A DNA stretch of 50,262 bases from Spirochaetales bacterium (GTDB lineage: Bacteria; Spirochaetota; Spirochaetia; Sphaerochaetales; Sphaerochaetaceae), in assembly GCA_012523305.1 (NCBI GenBank), contig JAAYIV010000021.1, positions 1 through 50,262 of the forward strand, in the 5' to 3' direction. The translations under genes and the position numbers were made by a program. The notes below the pieces were generated by a model. The model had not been told where the DNA came from and made no database searches. It worked only from the letters and a program-made list of their open reading frames with translations. Shown one piece after another: positions 41,453 to 50,140 of the stretch. Numbering within the stretch: the first letter of the stretch is position 1; each line of letters begins with the position of its first letter.

Positions 41453-42976
41453 ATGTCCGGTGCACAACTTGTGGGATTCGACAACGACAGTTATTTACAG
41501 CAACAAACCGAGGCAATAATTGAAAGGATGAATAAGTGCAACGGTAAGCTTTATCTGGAATGCGGAGGTAAATTACTTTATGATTACCATGCCTCCCGCG
41601 TACTTCCGGGGTTTGACCCGAATGTAAAGATGAAGGTATTCAAAACACTAAAAGACAAAATCGATGTGATTATCTGTATTTATGCAAATGACATCGAACG
41701 TAGAAAAGTCCGGAGTGATTTTGGCATCACCTATGATACCGATGTGTTCAAGATGATCGATGATTTCGCCGATTGGGGAATCGTGGTCAACAAAGTAGTG
41801 GTGACTCGTTTTTCAGGGCAACCCAGTGCGATATTGTTCATCAATCGATTGAATCGGAGAGGAATAAAAGTCTATACCCATAAAGCGACCAGTGGATATC
41901 CTTCAAATGTTGAGCTGATAGTCAGCGATGAAGGATATGGTGAAAATCCATACATTGAGACTGACAGACCGCTGGTGCTTGTCACGGCCCCTGGGCCTGG
42001 AAGCGGCAAGCTAGCAACGTGTCTTTCCCAGTTATACCATGATTATACAGCAGGAAAGCGAAGCGGTTATGCCAAGTTCGAAACATTTCCCATCTGGAAT
42101 CTTCCGATTGACCATCCGGTGAATGTCGCTTATGAAGCGGCAACCGCAGATATCGGTGATATCAACCAAATAGATCACTTCCATTTAACAGCCTACGGTA
42201 TGCAGGCGGTCAATTATTCTCGAGACATGGAAGCATTTCCTCTCCTGAAAAGGATCATTGAGAGCATCACCAAAGAGCCGTCGTTCTATAAATCACCGAC
42301 TGACATGGGAGTGAACCGTTGTGGATTCGGAATAATCGACGATGAAGCTGTCAGACATGCCGCCTATCAGGAGATTATTCGCAGATATTATACTTCGGCA
42401 TGCGATTATGCTCAGGGAATCGGGACACTTGAAGCGGTGAACAGGATTCGGATCATGATGGATAATCTCCATCTCAATACGTTGATGCGAAAGACCGTGC
42501 CTGCGGCGGAAGAGGCCTTGAAGAATGCTGTCTCGAAAGGAAAGGGCCATGATGGTATTGTCTGCGCCGCTGCGATTGAATTGTCAGACGGCAGCATCAT
42601 CACCGGTTCCAACTCGGACATTCTTCATGCCTCGTCAGCGTTGATCCTCAACGCAACCAAATTTCTTGCAGGAATTCCGAAAGCGATCGATTTGATTCCA
42701 AAGAATACGATCGAATCGATTCGCAGAATGAAACGCGATGTGCTTAACGGAAGACGTGTCAGCCTTGATTTGGATGAAACGCTCATATGTCTTGCGATGT
42801 CGGCTGCTGTAAATCCTTCTGCCCAGACCGCGCTTGATAAGCTTCCGTTACTCCGTGGATGTGAAGTCCATATGACGCACTTGCCGTCGGTCGGTGATGC
42901 GAATGGATTGAGAAAACTTGGATTACATACTACAAGCGAACCAAAATTCCCTACTTCTAACTTGCTTGATGAATGA
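41453..42976 (+). CDS. DUF1846 (UPF0371) protein
   Basis: A 507-residue member of the UPF0371 family, which has solved structures but no settled function. Start ATG 41453 has GAGGA 7 bases upstream; an earlier ATG (41432) overlaps the DJ-1 stop and has no good site. Visible features: ECGGKLLYDYHASRVLPGFD (36-55), a P-loop-like TAPGPGSGKLATCLSQ (178-193), KFETFPIWNLPIDHPVN, YKSPTDMGVNRCGF and the C-terminal LPLLRGCEVHMTHLPSVGD. These are the usual family blocks. The P-loop-like stretch suggests nucleotide binding (inference). It closes the unit that begins at 36868. Confidence 0.9.
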   Translation: MSGAQLVGFDNDSYLQQQTEAIIERMNKCNGKLYLECGGKLLYDYHASRVLPGFDPNVKMKVFKTLKDKIDVIICIYANDIERRKVRSDFGITYDTDVFKMIDDFADWGIVVNKVVVTRFSGQPSAILFINRLNRRGIKVYTHKATSGYPSNVELIVSDEGYGENPYIETDRPLVLVTAPGPGSGKLATCLSQLYHDYTAGKRSGYAKFETFPIWNLPIDHPVNVAYEAATADIGDINQIDHFHLTAYGMQAVNYSRDMEAFPLLKRIIESITKEPSFYKSPTDMGVNRCGFGIIDDEAVRHAAYQEIIRRYYTSACDYAQGIGTLEAVNRIRIMMDNLHLNTLMRKTVPAAEEALKNAVSKGKGHDGIVCAAAIELSDGSIITGSNSDILHASSALILNATKFLAGIPKAIDLIPKNTIESIRRMKRDVLNGRRVSLDLDETLICLAMSAAVNPSAQTALDKLPLLRGCEVHMTHLPSVGDANGLRKLGLHTTSEPKFPTSNLLDE

Positions 42977-43042
42977 ATAAGACTTTCTTGACAGCACAAT
43001 TCGCGGTACAATGAAGAAGAAAAGTCCGACAAGGAGGTGCAC

Positions 43043-43678
43043 ATGGGAATCCATACAGTAATCTCGATCAGCAGACAATTTGGAAGTGGCGGTAGAGAAA
43101 TCGGGAGAGAAGTGGCCGCCCAGCTGAGCATTCCATTCTATGATAGCGCACTAATTCGATTGGCTGCCGAAAAGAGCGGTATGAGTGAAAAAGTACTTGA
43201 GAATCTGGATGAAAAAGCAGCAAACCGGTTTCTTTATACGATGCCATCGGGAATTTCAACGTTAGGACATGCCTCAACCGCAATCTACAATATGCCACTG
43301 AGCGACACATTATTCTTGACCCAATATGAAATCATCAAACAACTAGCTGCAGAAGGTCCTTGCGTGATTGTCGGCCGTTGTTCCGACTACATCCTGAAAG
43401 AAAATCATAACCATATCTCGGTATTCATTCATGCCGATGAATCGTTTCGGGCCGAACGGATCGCCGAATATGAAAAGATCAGCAAGGAAGATGCGATGTC
43501 ACGGATTTCGAAGTATGACCGTGAACGCAAGAAGTACCATGATTATTATGCTGCAGGTACGTGGGGAATTGCTTCGTTTTATGATCTGACTATAAATTCA
43601 GGTTTGATAGGGATCCAAAATTCGGTACGCATGGTTTTAAAATTCGTAAACCTGTTGGAACAAGAGGCAAAACAATAA
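43043..43678 (+). CDS. Cytidylate kinase-like family protein (Cytidylate_kin2)
   Basis: A 211-residue P-loop kinase. ISISRQFGSGGREIGREVA opens the family, with the Walker-A variant GSGGREIG lacking the classical GKS/T lysine arrangement. Then FYDSALIRLAAEKSG and CVIVGRCSDYIL follow, and the lid holds KYDRERKKYHDYYAAGTWG. Such proteins occur alone or fused to regulatory domains, and their true substrate is not established. Start ATG 43043 follows AAGGAGGTGC. Upstream, TTGACA (42988) and TACAAT (43007) are only 13 bases apart, too close for a normal promoter. A hairpin terminator follows, so it is a single-gene unit. Confidence 0.82.
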   Translation: MGIHTVISISRQFGSGGREIGREVAAQLSIPFYDSALIRLAAEKSGMSEKVLENLDEKAANRFLYTMPSGISTLGHASTAIYNMPLSDTLFLTQYEIIKQLAAEGPCVIVGRCSDYILKENHNHISVFIHADESFRAERIAEYEKISKEDAMSRISKYDRERKKYHDYYAAGTWGIASFYDLTINSGLIGIQNSVRMVLKFVNLLEQEAKQ

Positions 43679-43683
43679 TAGTA

Positions 43684-43712
43684 AAACAGCAGCCATCGGC
43701 TGCTGTTTGTTT
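43684..43712. terminator. Bidirectional hairpin terminator between the kinase and ackA
   Basis: Perfect 11-base-pair stem AAACAGCAGCC / GGCTGCTGTTT with loop ATC. T-rich sequence follows on the plus strand (GTTTAT) and TTTTAC on the minus strand. It can serve both converging genes. Confidence 0.82.
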
Positions 43713-43727
43713 ATCAAGATGCAAAAA

Positions 43728-45062
43728 TCATAAGGGGCGAGCGATGAGCGGAATCAATTCTGGTCGTTTAGCCAAATCAGCTGTCAATCCTTCTTCTCTT
43801 GCCTTGTTAACGTAATCCTTATGTTGGAAAGAATAAGTAAAATTGATGTGAACATCATAAGTTCCATGTACCAATGCATATGCATCTTCGGTCATTACGA
43901 GTTCTTCATCAGTCGGGATAACGAAAATTTTAACAGGTGAATCATCCGTATTGATTGCCAGTTCTGCATTTCTGCATTGGGCGAGTCTGTTCTTTTCAAG
44001 ATCTAGCTTGATTCCGATGTTATCCAAACCTTTTGCAGAACCCAATCTGATATGGGGAGCCATTTCTCCGACTCCGGCTGTGAACACCAATGCATCGACT
44101 TTTCCCAACAAAGCGCTGTAAGCACCGATGTATTTTTTCAAGCGATGACATTCCATGTCGATTGCCAATTGAGCTCGTTCGTTTCCTTCAAGCGATGATT
44201 TCAAGACGTCGCGTCTGTCGGACATTCCGCAAATGCCCATCAATCCGCTTTTTTTGTTCAACGTGGTATCCATCTCTTTCGGAGACAAACCAGTCCTGTT
44301 CATAATGAACGGTAGGATTGCAGGATCCAGATCCCCGCTTCTCGTTCCCATAACGAGACCTTCAAGGGGTGTCAGTCCCATTGAAGTATCGACACACACA
44401 CCATTTCTGACCGCACTTACCGAAGCCCCGTTACCGATATGACAGATAATCAGATTGGTATCCTTAGGCTCTCTGCCCAGCAATACCGAAGCTCGTTTCG
44501 CAGTATAGATAAAACTCGTTCCATGGAAACCATACCGTCGAACATTGTATGTCGTATACCATTCATAAGGAACGGCATACATGAATGCACTGGCTGGCAT
44601 TGTTTGGTGCCAGGCTGTGTCCATAACAATCGCGTGGGGAATATCTGGCATGACTTTTCTCGCGGCTTCAATACCCATTATGTTGGCAGGCATGTGAAGC
44701 GGCCCCAATGGAATCAATTCTTTTAACTTTATCACTACATCATCATCGACCAGGGCCGATTTTTTAAAAAGCTCGCCACCATGCAATACACGGTGTCCGA
44801 CCGCTCCGATTTCCTTCACATTTGCGATTACTCCGAGTTCTTTATCAAGTAACAGTTTAATGATTAGTTCTATTGCTTCTTTGTGAGTAGGACAAGGAGA
44901 TTTGTCATGGAATTCTTGTTTGCCGACAGCTTTATGTTCTATCAATGAATAGTCGAGTCCGATTCTTTCAACCACTCCTACGGCAAGTACCGCTTTCTTG
45001 TTCCAATCATACACCTGATACTTTGCGGAAGAGCTGCCGCAATTTAATGTGAGAATTACCAT
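43728..45062 (-). CDS. ackA: Acetate kinase with a C-terminal extension
   Basis: Interconverts acetyl phosphate + ADP and acetate + ATP, giving ATP in fermentation. The start ATG 45062 lies 5 bases after [56 protein letters not shown] and [15 protein letters not shown] are the ASKHA-fold motifs of AckA. The protein has 444 residues, against about 400 usually. The core ends at [19 protein letters not shown], and about 44 further residues ([18 protein letters not shown] and on) extend it. No pta gene is nearby in the window. A promoter candidate lies in the AT-rich upstream region. Confidence 0.95.
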   Translation of the reverse strand: MVILTLNCGSSSAKYQVYDWNKKAVLAVGVVERIGLDYSLIEHKAVGKQEFHDKSPCPTHKEAIELIIKLLLDKELGVIANVKEIGAVGHRVLHGGELFKKSALVDDDVVIKLKELIPLGPLHMPANIMGIEAARKVMPDIPHAIVMDTAWHQTMPASAFMYAVPYEWYTTYNVRRYGFHGTSFIYTAKRASVLLGREPKDTNLIICHIGNGASVSAVRNGVCVDTSMGLTPLEGLVMGTRSGDLDPAILPFIMNRTGLSPKEMDTTLNKKSGLMGICGMSDRRDVLKSSLEGNERAQLAIDMECHRLKKYIGAYSALLGKVDALVFTAGVGEMAPHIRLGSAKGLDNIGIKLDLEKNRLAQCRNAELAINTDDSPVKIFVIPTDEELVMTEDAYALVHGTYDVHINFTYSFQHKDYVNKAREEGLTADLAKRPELIPLIARPL

Positions 45063-45084
45063 CAAAACCTCCTAAGAACCACAA

Positions 45085-45112
45085 AATGTAAATGATTTAA
45101 AATAATAACCAA
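45085..45112 (-). promoter_or_regulatory. Promoter candidate for ackA
   Basis: Minus strand TTGGTT (45112-45107), 16 bases, TACATT (45090-45085), with GGAGG downstream. The -35 overlaps a CCAAATGTT element (45109-45117) that recurs at 45170-45178. Confidence 0.4.
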
Positions 45113-45196
45113 ATGTTATCATGACATGCTGAAAAGAAAAAATCAATAAACCAAACCGAATGAATCACTCCAAATGTTGCAAGCGTGTTTTAAAGT

Positions 45197-46543
45197 ATGG
45201 GCCGACGTAAAAATTTTAACATTATTTTGATCCTATTACTATCAATCATCATCAATCCGCATTGCATACGCGCAAAAGATTCAATTGGATTTGGCATGCG
45301 ATTGAAGACTGATAGCAACACATTGACCTGGGAATTGGAGAAGGATTTCATTTCTTTGCATGGGATTTTGTTGAACACAACATTGGTAACATCAATCTCA
45401 AGTAGCGATCTGCTCCCCGCTAATCGAATTGAAATCGAAATGAAAGGGAGGGTTCGAACAATAATACATGAATATCTTACCTTATCATTGGGAAACCTGG
45501 ATACCTCCAACATGCTTTCAGTTGTCATCGATCCTATCGAAACACCCAGGTTGCCTGCAAAAAACATGAACCGTTATGTTCCTGGGCTCGCCGGTGCATC
45601 ATCAAATTCGACGGTCGCTTTTGAAGGAATCGTCTGTACTTACACACCGAAAAATGTTGATGTTTCGATCCAGCCGTTCGTGTTTATCCCGCTTACGAGA
45701 ACTATGGGAGTTTCGGGATGCGGAATTGTTCTGGGAGGAAACACCATGGCATTTTCTGCGTATCATATGGTTAAAAACCATGTTACGCACACAGAGCCTT
45801 TGATTCCGTGGTATGCCATGCCACTTGAAGAATCAGCGGTTGTAGAAGTTTTTTGGGATACCTCAGAAATCAATGAATGGTTTGGTATCGCTGGAACTTG
45901 TAGGTGGAACCTATCACCAGGATATGGTTATGGCATGTCGACTCGTTGTGCAATTCGCGGAATATTAGGTTCGATGCGCTATGAAATAATTCGATGGATC
46001 AATTCCAAGAATAATTTTGAGTTATCATTACAGTCATCTCTTCATGAACGATTATCGACAAAGCAAGTTTGTACGATTACGCAACATGCTTTTTGTACGT
46101 CGATAATGATGAGTGTATGGTTCAAAGGCCCGTTTGCAGGACAATACCAAAAGAGAAGTCTGAAAACATCCTCTGATATTAGTTTTGAGAATTCAATATG
46201 TCCGATGACCTTTTCGTTGAATTCCGAAATATCCTTGAATGAAAAGGGAAATAAAAATCATCAGGAAAAGCTTTCGATAGCAGGTACGTTCTCATTCACT
46301 CCTACCGACATATTGATCCGTGCTCACATCCCTTGGAACCAAAAAGGTGTTCGAAACATTAGCATTGACGTAGAAGTCGATCGCATACCATATGCCGACA
46401 ACCTGTCTTCGATAACGGTGAATATTGGTAAAAATAAGATCGAAGCTTCGATTGAATGGGAGGTAACGACAGCAGGTTTCGACATGAAGGTTTCGTTCGA
46501 TTCATCCCGTAAGCTTACGATCAGTCTGACCAATCGCCCATGA
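45197..46543 (+). CDS. Probable outer-membrane/exported protein, unknown function
   Basis: A 448-residue protein with an N-terminal signal peptide (basic MGRRKN, then the Ile/Leu core IILILLLSIII, cleavage near Ala26 in CIRA-K). The mature part is a series of alternating beta-strands (MRLKTDSNTLTWELEKDF, SFTPTDILIRAHIPW and others), ending SSRKLTISLTNRP. This suggests a beta-barrel, but no family is recognised. There is no ribosome site before the ATG (TTTTAAAGT), and no -10 box is placed for a leaderless start, so expression may be low or the start may be wrong. Base usage is slightly more AT-rich than its neighbours. The last 23 bases overlap murB tail-to-tail. Confidence 0.6.
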   Translation: MGRRKNFNIILILLLSIIINPHCIRAKDSIGFGMRLKTDSNTLTWELEKDFISLHGILLNTTLVTSISSSDLLPANRIEIEMKGRVRTIIHEYLTLSLGNLDTSNMLSVVIDPIETPRLPAKNMNRYVPGLAGASSNSTVAFEGIVCTYTPKNVDVSIQPFVFIPLTRTMGVSGCGIVLGGNTMAFSAYHMVKNHVTHTEPLIPWYAMPLEESAVVEVFWDTSEINEWFGIAGTCRWNLSPGYGYGMSTRCAIRGILGSMRYEIIRWINSKNNFELSLQSSLHERLSTKQVCTITQHAFCTSIMMSVWFKGPFAGQYQKRSLKTSSDISFENSICPMTFSLNSEISLNEKGNKNHQEKLSIAGTFSFTPTDILIRAHIPWNQKGVRNISIDVEVDRIPYADNLSSITVNIGKNKIEASIEWEVTTAGFDMKVSFDSSRKLTISLTNRP

Positions 46544-47441
46544 ATTGCACTTCATATTCAAGGTCGATGTCCAATTGTTTTTTTACCTGAGTCGCCACTT
46601 CTTGCGCTAAAGAACGGACATCGTTACTGGAAGCCGATCCTGTTTGATTCACAATGAAGTTAGCATGGAACGGACTAACCATCGCACCATTCACATTTTT
46701 TTGTTTCAACCCAATTTTTTCAATCATCGCACCTGCCGATAATCCTTCTGGATTTTTAAATATGCAACCTGCTGACGCAAAAGCGTACTGTCCCGCATCC
46801 AACCGTTCTTTCCTACTTTGTTCCTTTAGACGCATGGCTTCCGAAGTTGCTTTATTGGGTATCAATCGGAAGGCTACTTCATAAATGATTCCGGTCGTTT
46901 CTGAAAAAAAGGAATGTTTGTACGAAAAATCCAATTCTTCTTTATGGGTACGCATGAGATTTCCGCTATGATCCAGATAATCGACCCATTCCACCAAATC
47001 TCCGATATGGACCTGATGAACACCGGCATTCCCGCGGACCGCTCCTCCGATTGTTCCGGGAAGTCCTCCAAGTAATTCCATTCCGCTTAAAGCATGTTCG
47101 ATCGATCCTTGGATTATCCTATCAATAGAACATCCTGCTTGTGCGCAGAGCAGCGTTCCCCTGATATGGAAATTTTTCAAATGTGCTGTGTGGATAGTCA
47201 AGCCTTTTATTCCCTTATCGGAAATCAAGACATTGGTCCCTCCCCCTAAGACCGTGATGGGCAGATCGTTTTCACGGGCATAAGCGATAAGCATGCGTAA
47301 TTCGTGCAAATTCGAAGGAGTACCGAATATATCGGCAGATCCTCCGGTATGAAATGAACAGAAAGGTTTCAGGCTGACATCATGTGTCAAAAACCTCGTC
47401 GTATTGATTTTTTCATGTGCATTCCTTATTGTGGTACTCAC
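46521..47441 (-). CDS. murB: UDP-N-acetylenolpyruvoylglucosamine reductase
   Basis: FAD- and NADPH-dependent reductase making UDP-MurNAc. The 306-residue type II MurB starts at GTG 47441. The FAD-binding domain has FHTGGSADIFGTPSN and VLGGGTNVLISDKG, then LLGGLPGTIGGAVRGNAG. In the substrate domain FASAGCIFKNPEG puts Cys226 where many enzymes have the proton-donor serine; the cysteine variant occurs naturally in the family. The end is normal. No ribosome site precedes GTG. A promoter whose -10 ends six bases upstream implies a leaderless mRNA. Confidence 0.94.
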   Translation of the reverse strand: MSTTIRNAHEKINTTRFLTHDVSLKPFCSFHTGGSADIFGTPSNLHELRMLIAYARENDLPITVLGGGTNVLISDKGIKGLTIHTAHLKNFHIRGTLLCAQAGCSIDRIIQGSIEHALSGMELLGGLPGTIGGAVRGNAGVHQVHIGDLVEWVDYLDHSGNLMRTHKEELDFSYKHSFFSETTGIIYEVAFRLIPNKATSEAMRLKEQSRKERLDAGQYAFASAGCIFKNPEGLSAGAMIEKIGLKQKNVNGAMVSPFHANFIVNQTGSASSNDVRSLAQEVATQVKKQLDIDLEYEVQFMGDWSD

Positions 47442-47447
47442 AAGGGC

Positions 47448-47476
47448 ATACTACATGAAAAAACTCCGGCGGACAA
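47448..47476 (-). promoter_or_regulatory. Promoter giving a leaderless murB mRNA
   Basis: Minus strand TTGTCC (47476-47471), 17 bases, TAGTAT (47453-47448), then GCCCTT and the GTG start codon. The predicted first base is the G of GTG. Confidence 0.5.
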
Positions 47477-47509
47477 TCCGTTCGGGGTCCATCTAACCAA
47501 GGAGCCATA

Positions 47510-48937
47510 ATGAAAGTTTCCATTTTCAATACGATGTCACGGTCAATCGAACAATTTGAACCACTTTCAGCAGATACTGTGAGAATGTATTGTTGTGGGC
47601 CGACAGTCTATAATTTTGCACACATAGGGAATCTGAGGACCTATGTGTTTGAGGATATTTTACGAAAGACATTGGAATATGCCGGATATCGCGTGGAACA
47701 TGTAATGAATGTAACCGATGTCGGACACCTTACCGACGATGCTGACGATGGTATCGATAAAATGGTGAAATCTTCTCAAGAGATGGGCAAGGATGTCTAT
47801 GAGATTGCTAGATTTTATACCGATGCATTTTTTAAGGATATCGATGAATTGAATATAGCCAGGCCTACCGTGACGTGCCATGCAACTGAACATATCGGTG
47901 ATATGATCGAATTGATCAAACGTTTAGAGAAAAACGGGCATACTTATTTTGCCGGAGGTAACGTCTATTTCAGCATCGACACTTTTCCGCAATATGGCAA
48001 TCTGGCAAAGTTGAATCTCGAAGATCTGCGATCGGGTGCTCGCATCAACGTTGATCCGAATAAAAGGAATCCAAAAGATTTCGTGTTGTGGTTTACTAAC
48101 TCGAAATTCGAACGTCAAGCAATGCTTTGGGATTCACCCTGGGGAATCGGATATCCAGGATGGCATATCGAGTGTTCGGCGATGAGCATGAAATATCTCG
48201 GGGAGTCATTTGATATTCATTGTGGGGGAATAGATCACATTCCCGTGCACCATACGAACGAAATCGCTCAAAGCGAGGCCGCGACAGGCAAGCAATGGGT
48301 GAGCTATTGGGTTCACGGAGAATTCTTAATTAACGATACGGGGAAGATGTCAAAATCAAAAGGGAGTTTCCTTACTCTTCAATTATTAAAAGAGAAAGGG
48401 TTTGATCCTGTGGATTACCGCTATTTTTGTTTGGGTGGGCACTATAGGTCTCAGCTACAATTTTCTTGGGATTCGATGCAAAGTGCACGAAATGCTCGAT
48501 TGAACCTTTTTCAACGAATCGTATCGCTTCGAAAAGAAACCAAAGATCAGAATATCAAGAACCTTGGCGCTGCAGAAAAATATGTACAATTATTTGAAAA
48601 CCATATGGCGCAAGATATGAATGCTCCTCGAGCATTGGCTGAATTATGGAGCATGCTGAAAGATCCTGAATTGGCCGCGACCGAGAAACTCGCCGGTGCG
48701 TTGAGGATGGATAGCATACTTTCACTGGGGCTGAAAAATATCTCTATTGATACAGATGAAGATGAGATTCCGCAAGAAATTTTGGATTTGGTAGAAGAAC
48801 GCAGAATCGCAAAAGTTCAGAAGAATTATGCCCGTGCCGACCAGTTGCGTGCTATAGTGGAAAAAGCTGGGTACCAATTGAAAGATACTCCTGAAAATTC
48901 GATTGTGGTGCGAATTTGTAACCAAATGCATAAATGA
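47510..48937 (+). CDS. cysS: Cysteinyl-tRNA synthetase
   Basis: Class I synthetase charging tRNA-Cys. The 475-residue protein has the zinc cysteine Cys29 in YCCGPTVYNFAHIGN, the HIGH-type motif HIGN (38-41), GWHIECSAMSMKYLG and HCGGIDHIPVHHTNEIAQSE for the zinc site. KMSKS is at residues 279-283. The C-terminal DALR-like helical domain ends ARADQLRAIVEKAGYQL. AAGGAG lies 6 bases before the ATG. The sigma-factor gene follows after 12 bases, so stress-sigma expression may ride on the cysS transcript. Confidence 0.97.
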   Translation: MKVSIFNTMSRSIEQFEPLSADTVRMYCCGPTVYNFAHIGNLRTYVFEDILRKTLEYAGYRVEHVMNVTDVGHLTDDADDGIDKMVKSSQEMGKDVYEIARFYTDAFFKDIDELNIARPTVTCHATEHIGDMIELIKRLEKNGHTYFAGGNVYFSIDTFPQYGNLAKLNLEDLRSGARINVDPNKRNPKDFVLWFTNSKFERQAMLWDSPWGIGYPGWHIECSAMSMKYLGESFDIHCGGIDHIPVHHTNEIAQSEAATGKQWVSYWVHGEFLINDTGKMSKSKGSFLTLQLLKEKGFDPVDYRYFCLGGHYRSQLQFSWDSMQSARNARLNLFQRIVSLRKETKDQNIKNLGAAEKYVQLFENHMAQDMNAPRALAELWSMLKDPELAATEKLAGALRMDSILSLGLKNISIDTDEDEIPQEILDLVEERRIAKVQKNYARADQLRAIVEKAGYQLKDTPENSIVVRICNQMHK

Positions 48938-48949
48938 GTTGTTAAGCGT

Positions 48950-49477
48950 ATGGAAATAAACAGCAGCGAAGGCAAGGCGTTCAGGCTTGTGTACGAGCAG
49001 GTCTTCCCCGTGGTGATGAGAGTAGCGTATCACATCACCTATAATATGGACGTCTCCGAAGATATCTGCCAGGAAGCGTTCATACGGTTTTATGAAAAAG
49101 CAATTGTATTTCGTTCGGTTGATGAAGCAAAATATTGGTTGATACGGGTTACTAAAAACATGTCAATCAATATCATCAAACGGAAAGCGAGGGAACAGGC
49201 GACTGTCGAACGATTGAAAAAGATTCCCTCAACAGCTGCCCCCAATGGTGAACAATCATTATTGGGAAATGAAACGAGATTATTGGTACGTGAAGCTGTG
49301 GAGAAGCTTCCTGAGAAACTGAAAGCCGTGCTGGTGTTGAAGGAATATGCCGATTTGAATTATAAGCAGATTGCGCAAATCCTTCGCATTTCCGAAAGTA
49401 ATGTTAAGGTCAGGGTACATCGAGCAAGAAAAATCATGGAATCGATGCTTGACCGGGAGGAGATGCATGTGTCTTGA
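48950..49477 (+). CDS. ECF-like RNA polymerase sigma factor
   Basis: A 175-residue sigma-70-family factor with only regions 2 and 4. Region 2 (about 12-80) has VYEQVFPVVMRVAYHITYNM and DICQEAFIRFYEKA, then YWLIRVTKNMSINIIKRKARE. Region 4 (about 112-165) has AVEKLPEKLKAVLVLKEYAD and the helix-turn-helix YKQIAQILRISESNVKVRVHRAR. It directs polymerase to a small regulon. Its 3' end overlaps the anti-sigma gene by 11 bases, the usual arrangement. The ribosome site before ATG 48950 is weak, so translation may depend on cysS. Confidence 0.9.
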   Translation: MEINSSEGKAFRLVYEQVFPVVMRVAYHITYNMDVSEDICQEAFIRFYEKAIVFRSVDEAKYWLIRVTKNMSINIIKRKAREQATVERLKKIPSTAAPNGEQSLLGNETRLLVREAVEKLPEKLKAVLVLKEYADLNYKQIAQILRISESNVKVRVHRARKIMESMLDREEMHVS

Positions 49478-50090
49478 TGACCAAATACTTAACACCTATC
49501 TTGACGGTGAATTAGCTGAACCATGGAATACTCAGGTTATTGAACATTTGCGCTATTGTGTCGCATGCAGTGCAAGACTTGACCAGCTGAAGGAACTACA
49601 CCAGAGGCTATCACAAGTTAAACTCACTGACGATGAAATCACGCCTCATCGTGAAAAAGTGCTTAAATTCATAGAAAATAATCACATTAACAAAAGACGA
49701 GCGTTTAAATTCATGAATCGCAGCTTTCGTGTGACTGTTCCGATGGCGATGGCGAGTGCGGCTGCATTTGTAGTCATCCTTACTGTAGCTCTATTAGTGG
49801 GAAATCAGGCTATCGAACAACCTGGTGAGATTATCCCACAAGTTTCCGTTCCAGCGACTGGTTCGGTGATACAGGTTCGAGCTACTGAAAATCTTTCAGC
49901 CAGTCAATTACTCGAGAATTTCACTTTGGAAGAAATCTTGCAATACCTAAATTCGAAAGGGTATGAAGTCGAAGTGAAAATGAAGGGCATACAACCGCTG
50001 ACCCATGGGGATATCGACAGTCAAGTTCCACCCGCAACAGATCCGCAAAAAAGTGATGATAGTGAAGTTGATACAGTAGTATCTGAATAA
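49467..50090 (+). CDS. Anti-sigma factor with zinc-finger (zf-HC2) and one membrane helix
   Basis: A 207-residue partner of the upstream sigma factor. ATG 49467 is chosen for the GGAGGAG just upstream. The N-terminal zinc-binding anti-sigma domain has YLDGELAEPWNTQVIEHLRYC with His27, Cys31 and Cys34 (HxxxCxxC). A linker leads to one transmembrane helix (about 90-112, PMAMASAAAFVVILTVALLV). The C-terminal 95 residues lie outside the membrane and are acidic (TDPQKSDDSEVDTVVSE); they hold a small predicted alpha-beta segment (LLENFTLEEILQYLNSKGYE). The signal that releases the sigma factor is unknown. Confidence 0.85.
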   Translation: MCLDDQILNTYLDGELAEPWNTQVIEHLRYCVACSARLDQLKELHQRLSQVKLTDDEITPHREKVLKFIENNHINKRRAFKFMNRSFRVTVPMAMASAAAFVVILTVALLVGNQAIEQPGEIIPQVSVPATGSVIQVRATENLSASQLLENFTLEEILQYLNSKGYEVEVKMKGIQPLTHGDIDSQVPPATDPQKSDDSEVDTVVSE

Positions 50091-50112
50091 AACTACTTTG
50101 CTCGTATGTAGG

Positions 50113-50139
50113 AATGGGATTTTCATAATCCCATTTTTT
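50113..50139 (+). terminator. Rho-independent terminator of the cysS-sigma-anti-sigma operon
   Basis: Perfect 9-base-pair stem AATGGGATT (50113-50121) / AATCCCATT (50127-50135), loop TTCAT, running into TTTT and A. It also forms the probable insertion target of the intron that follows at once. Confidence 0.88.
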
Positions 50140-50140
50140 A

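Noticed and set aside
42988-43012. TTGACA and TACAAT before the second cytidylate-kinase-like gene
   Set aside because: The spacer is only 13 bases, too short for a sigma-70 promoter. I found no better -35 match for TACAAT, so I did not list it.
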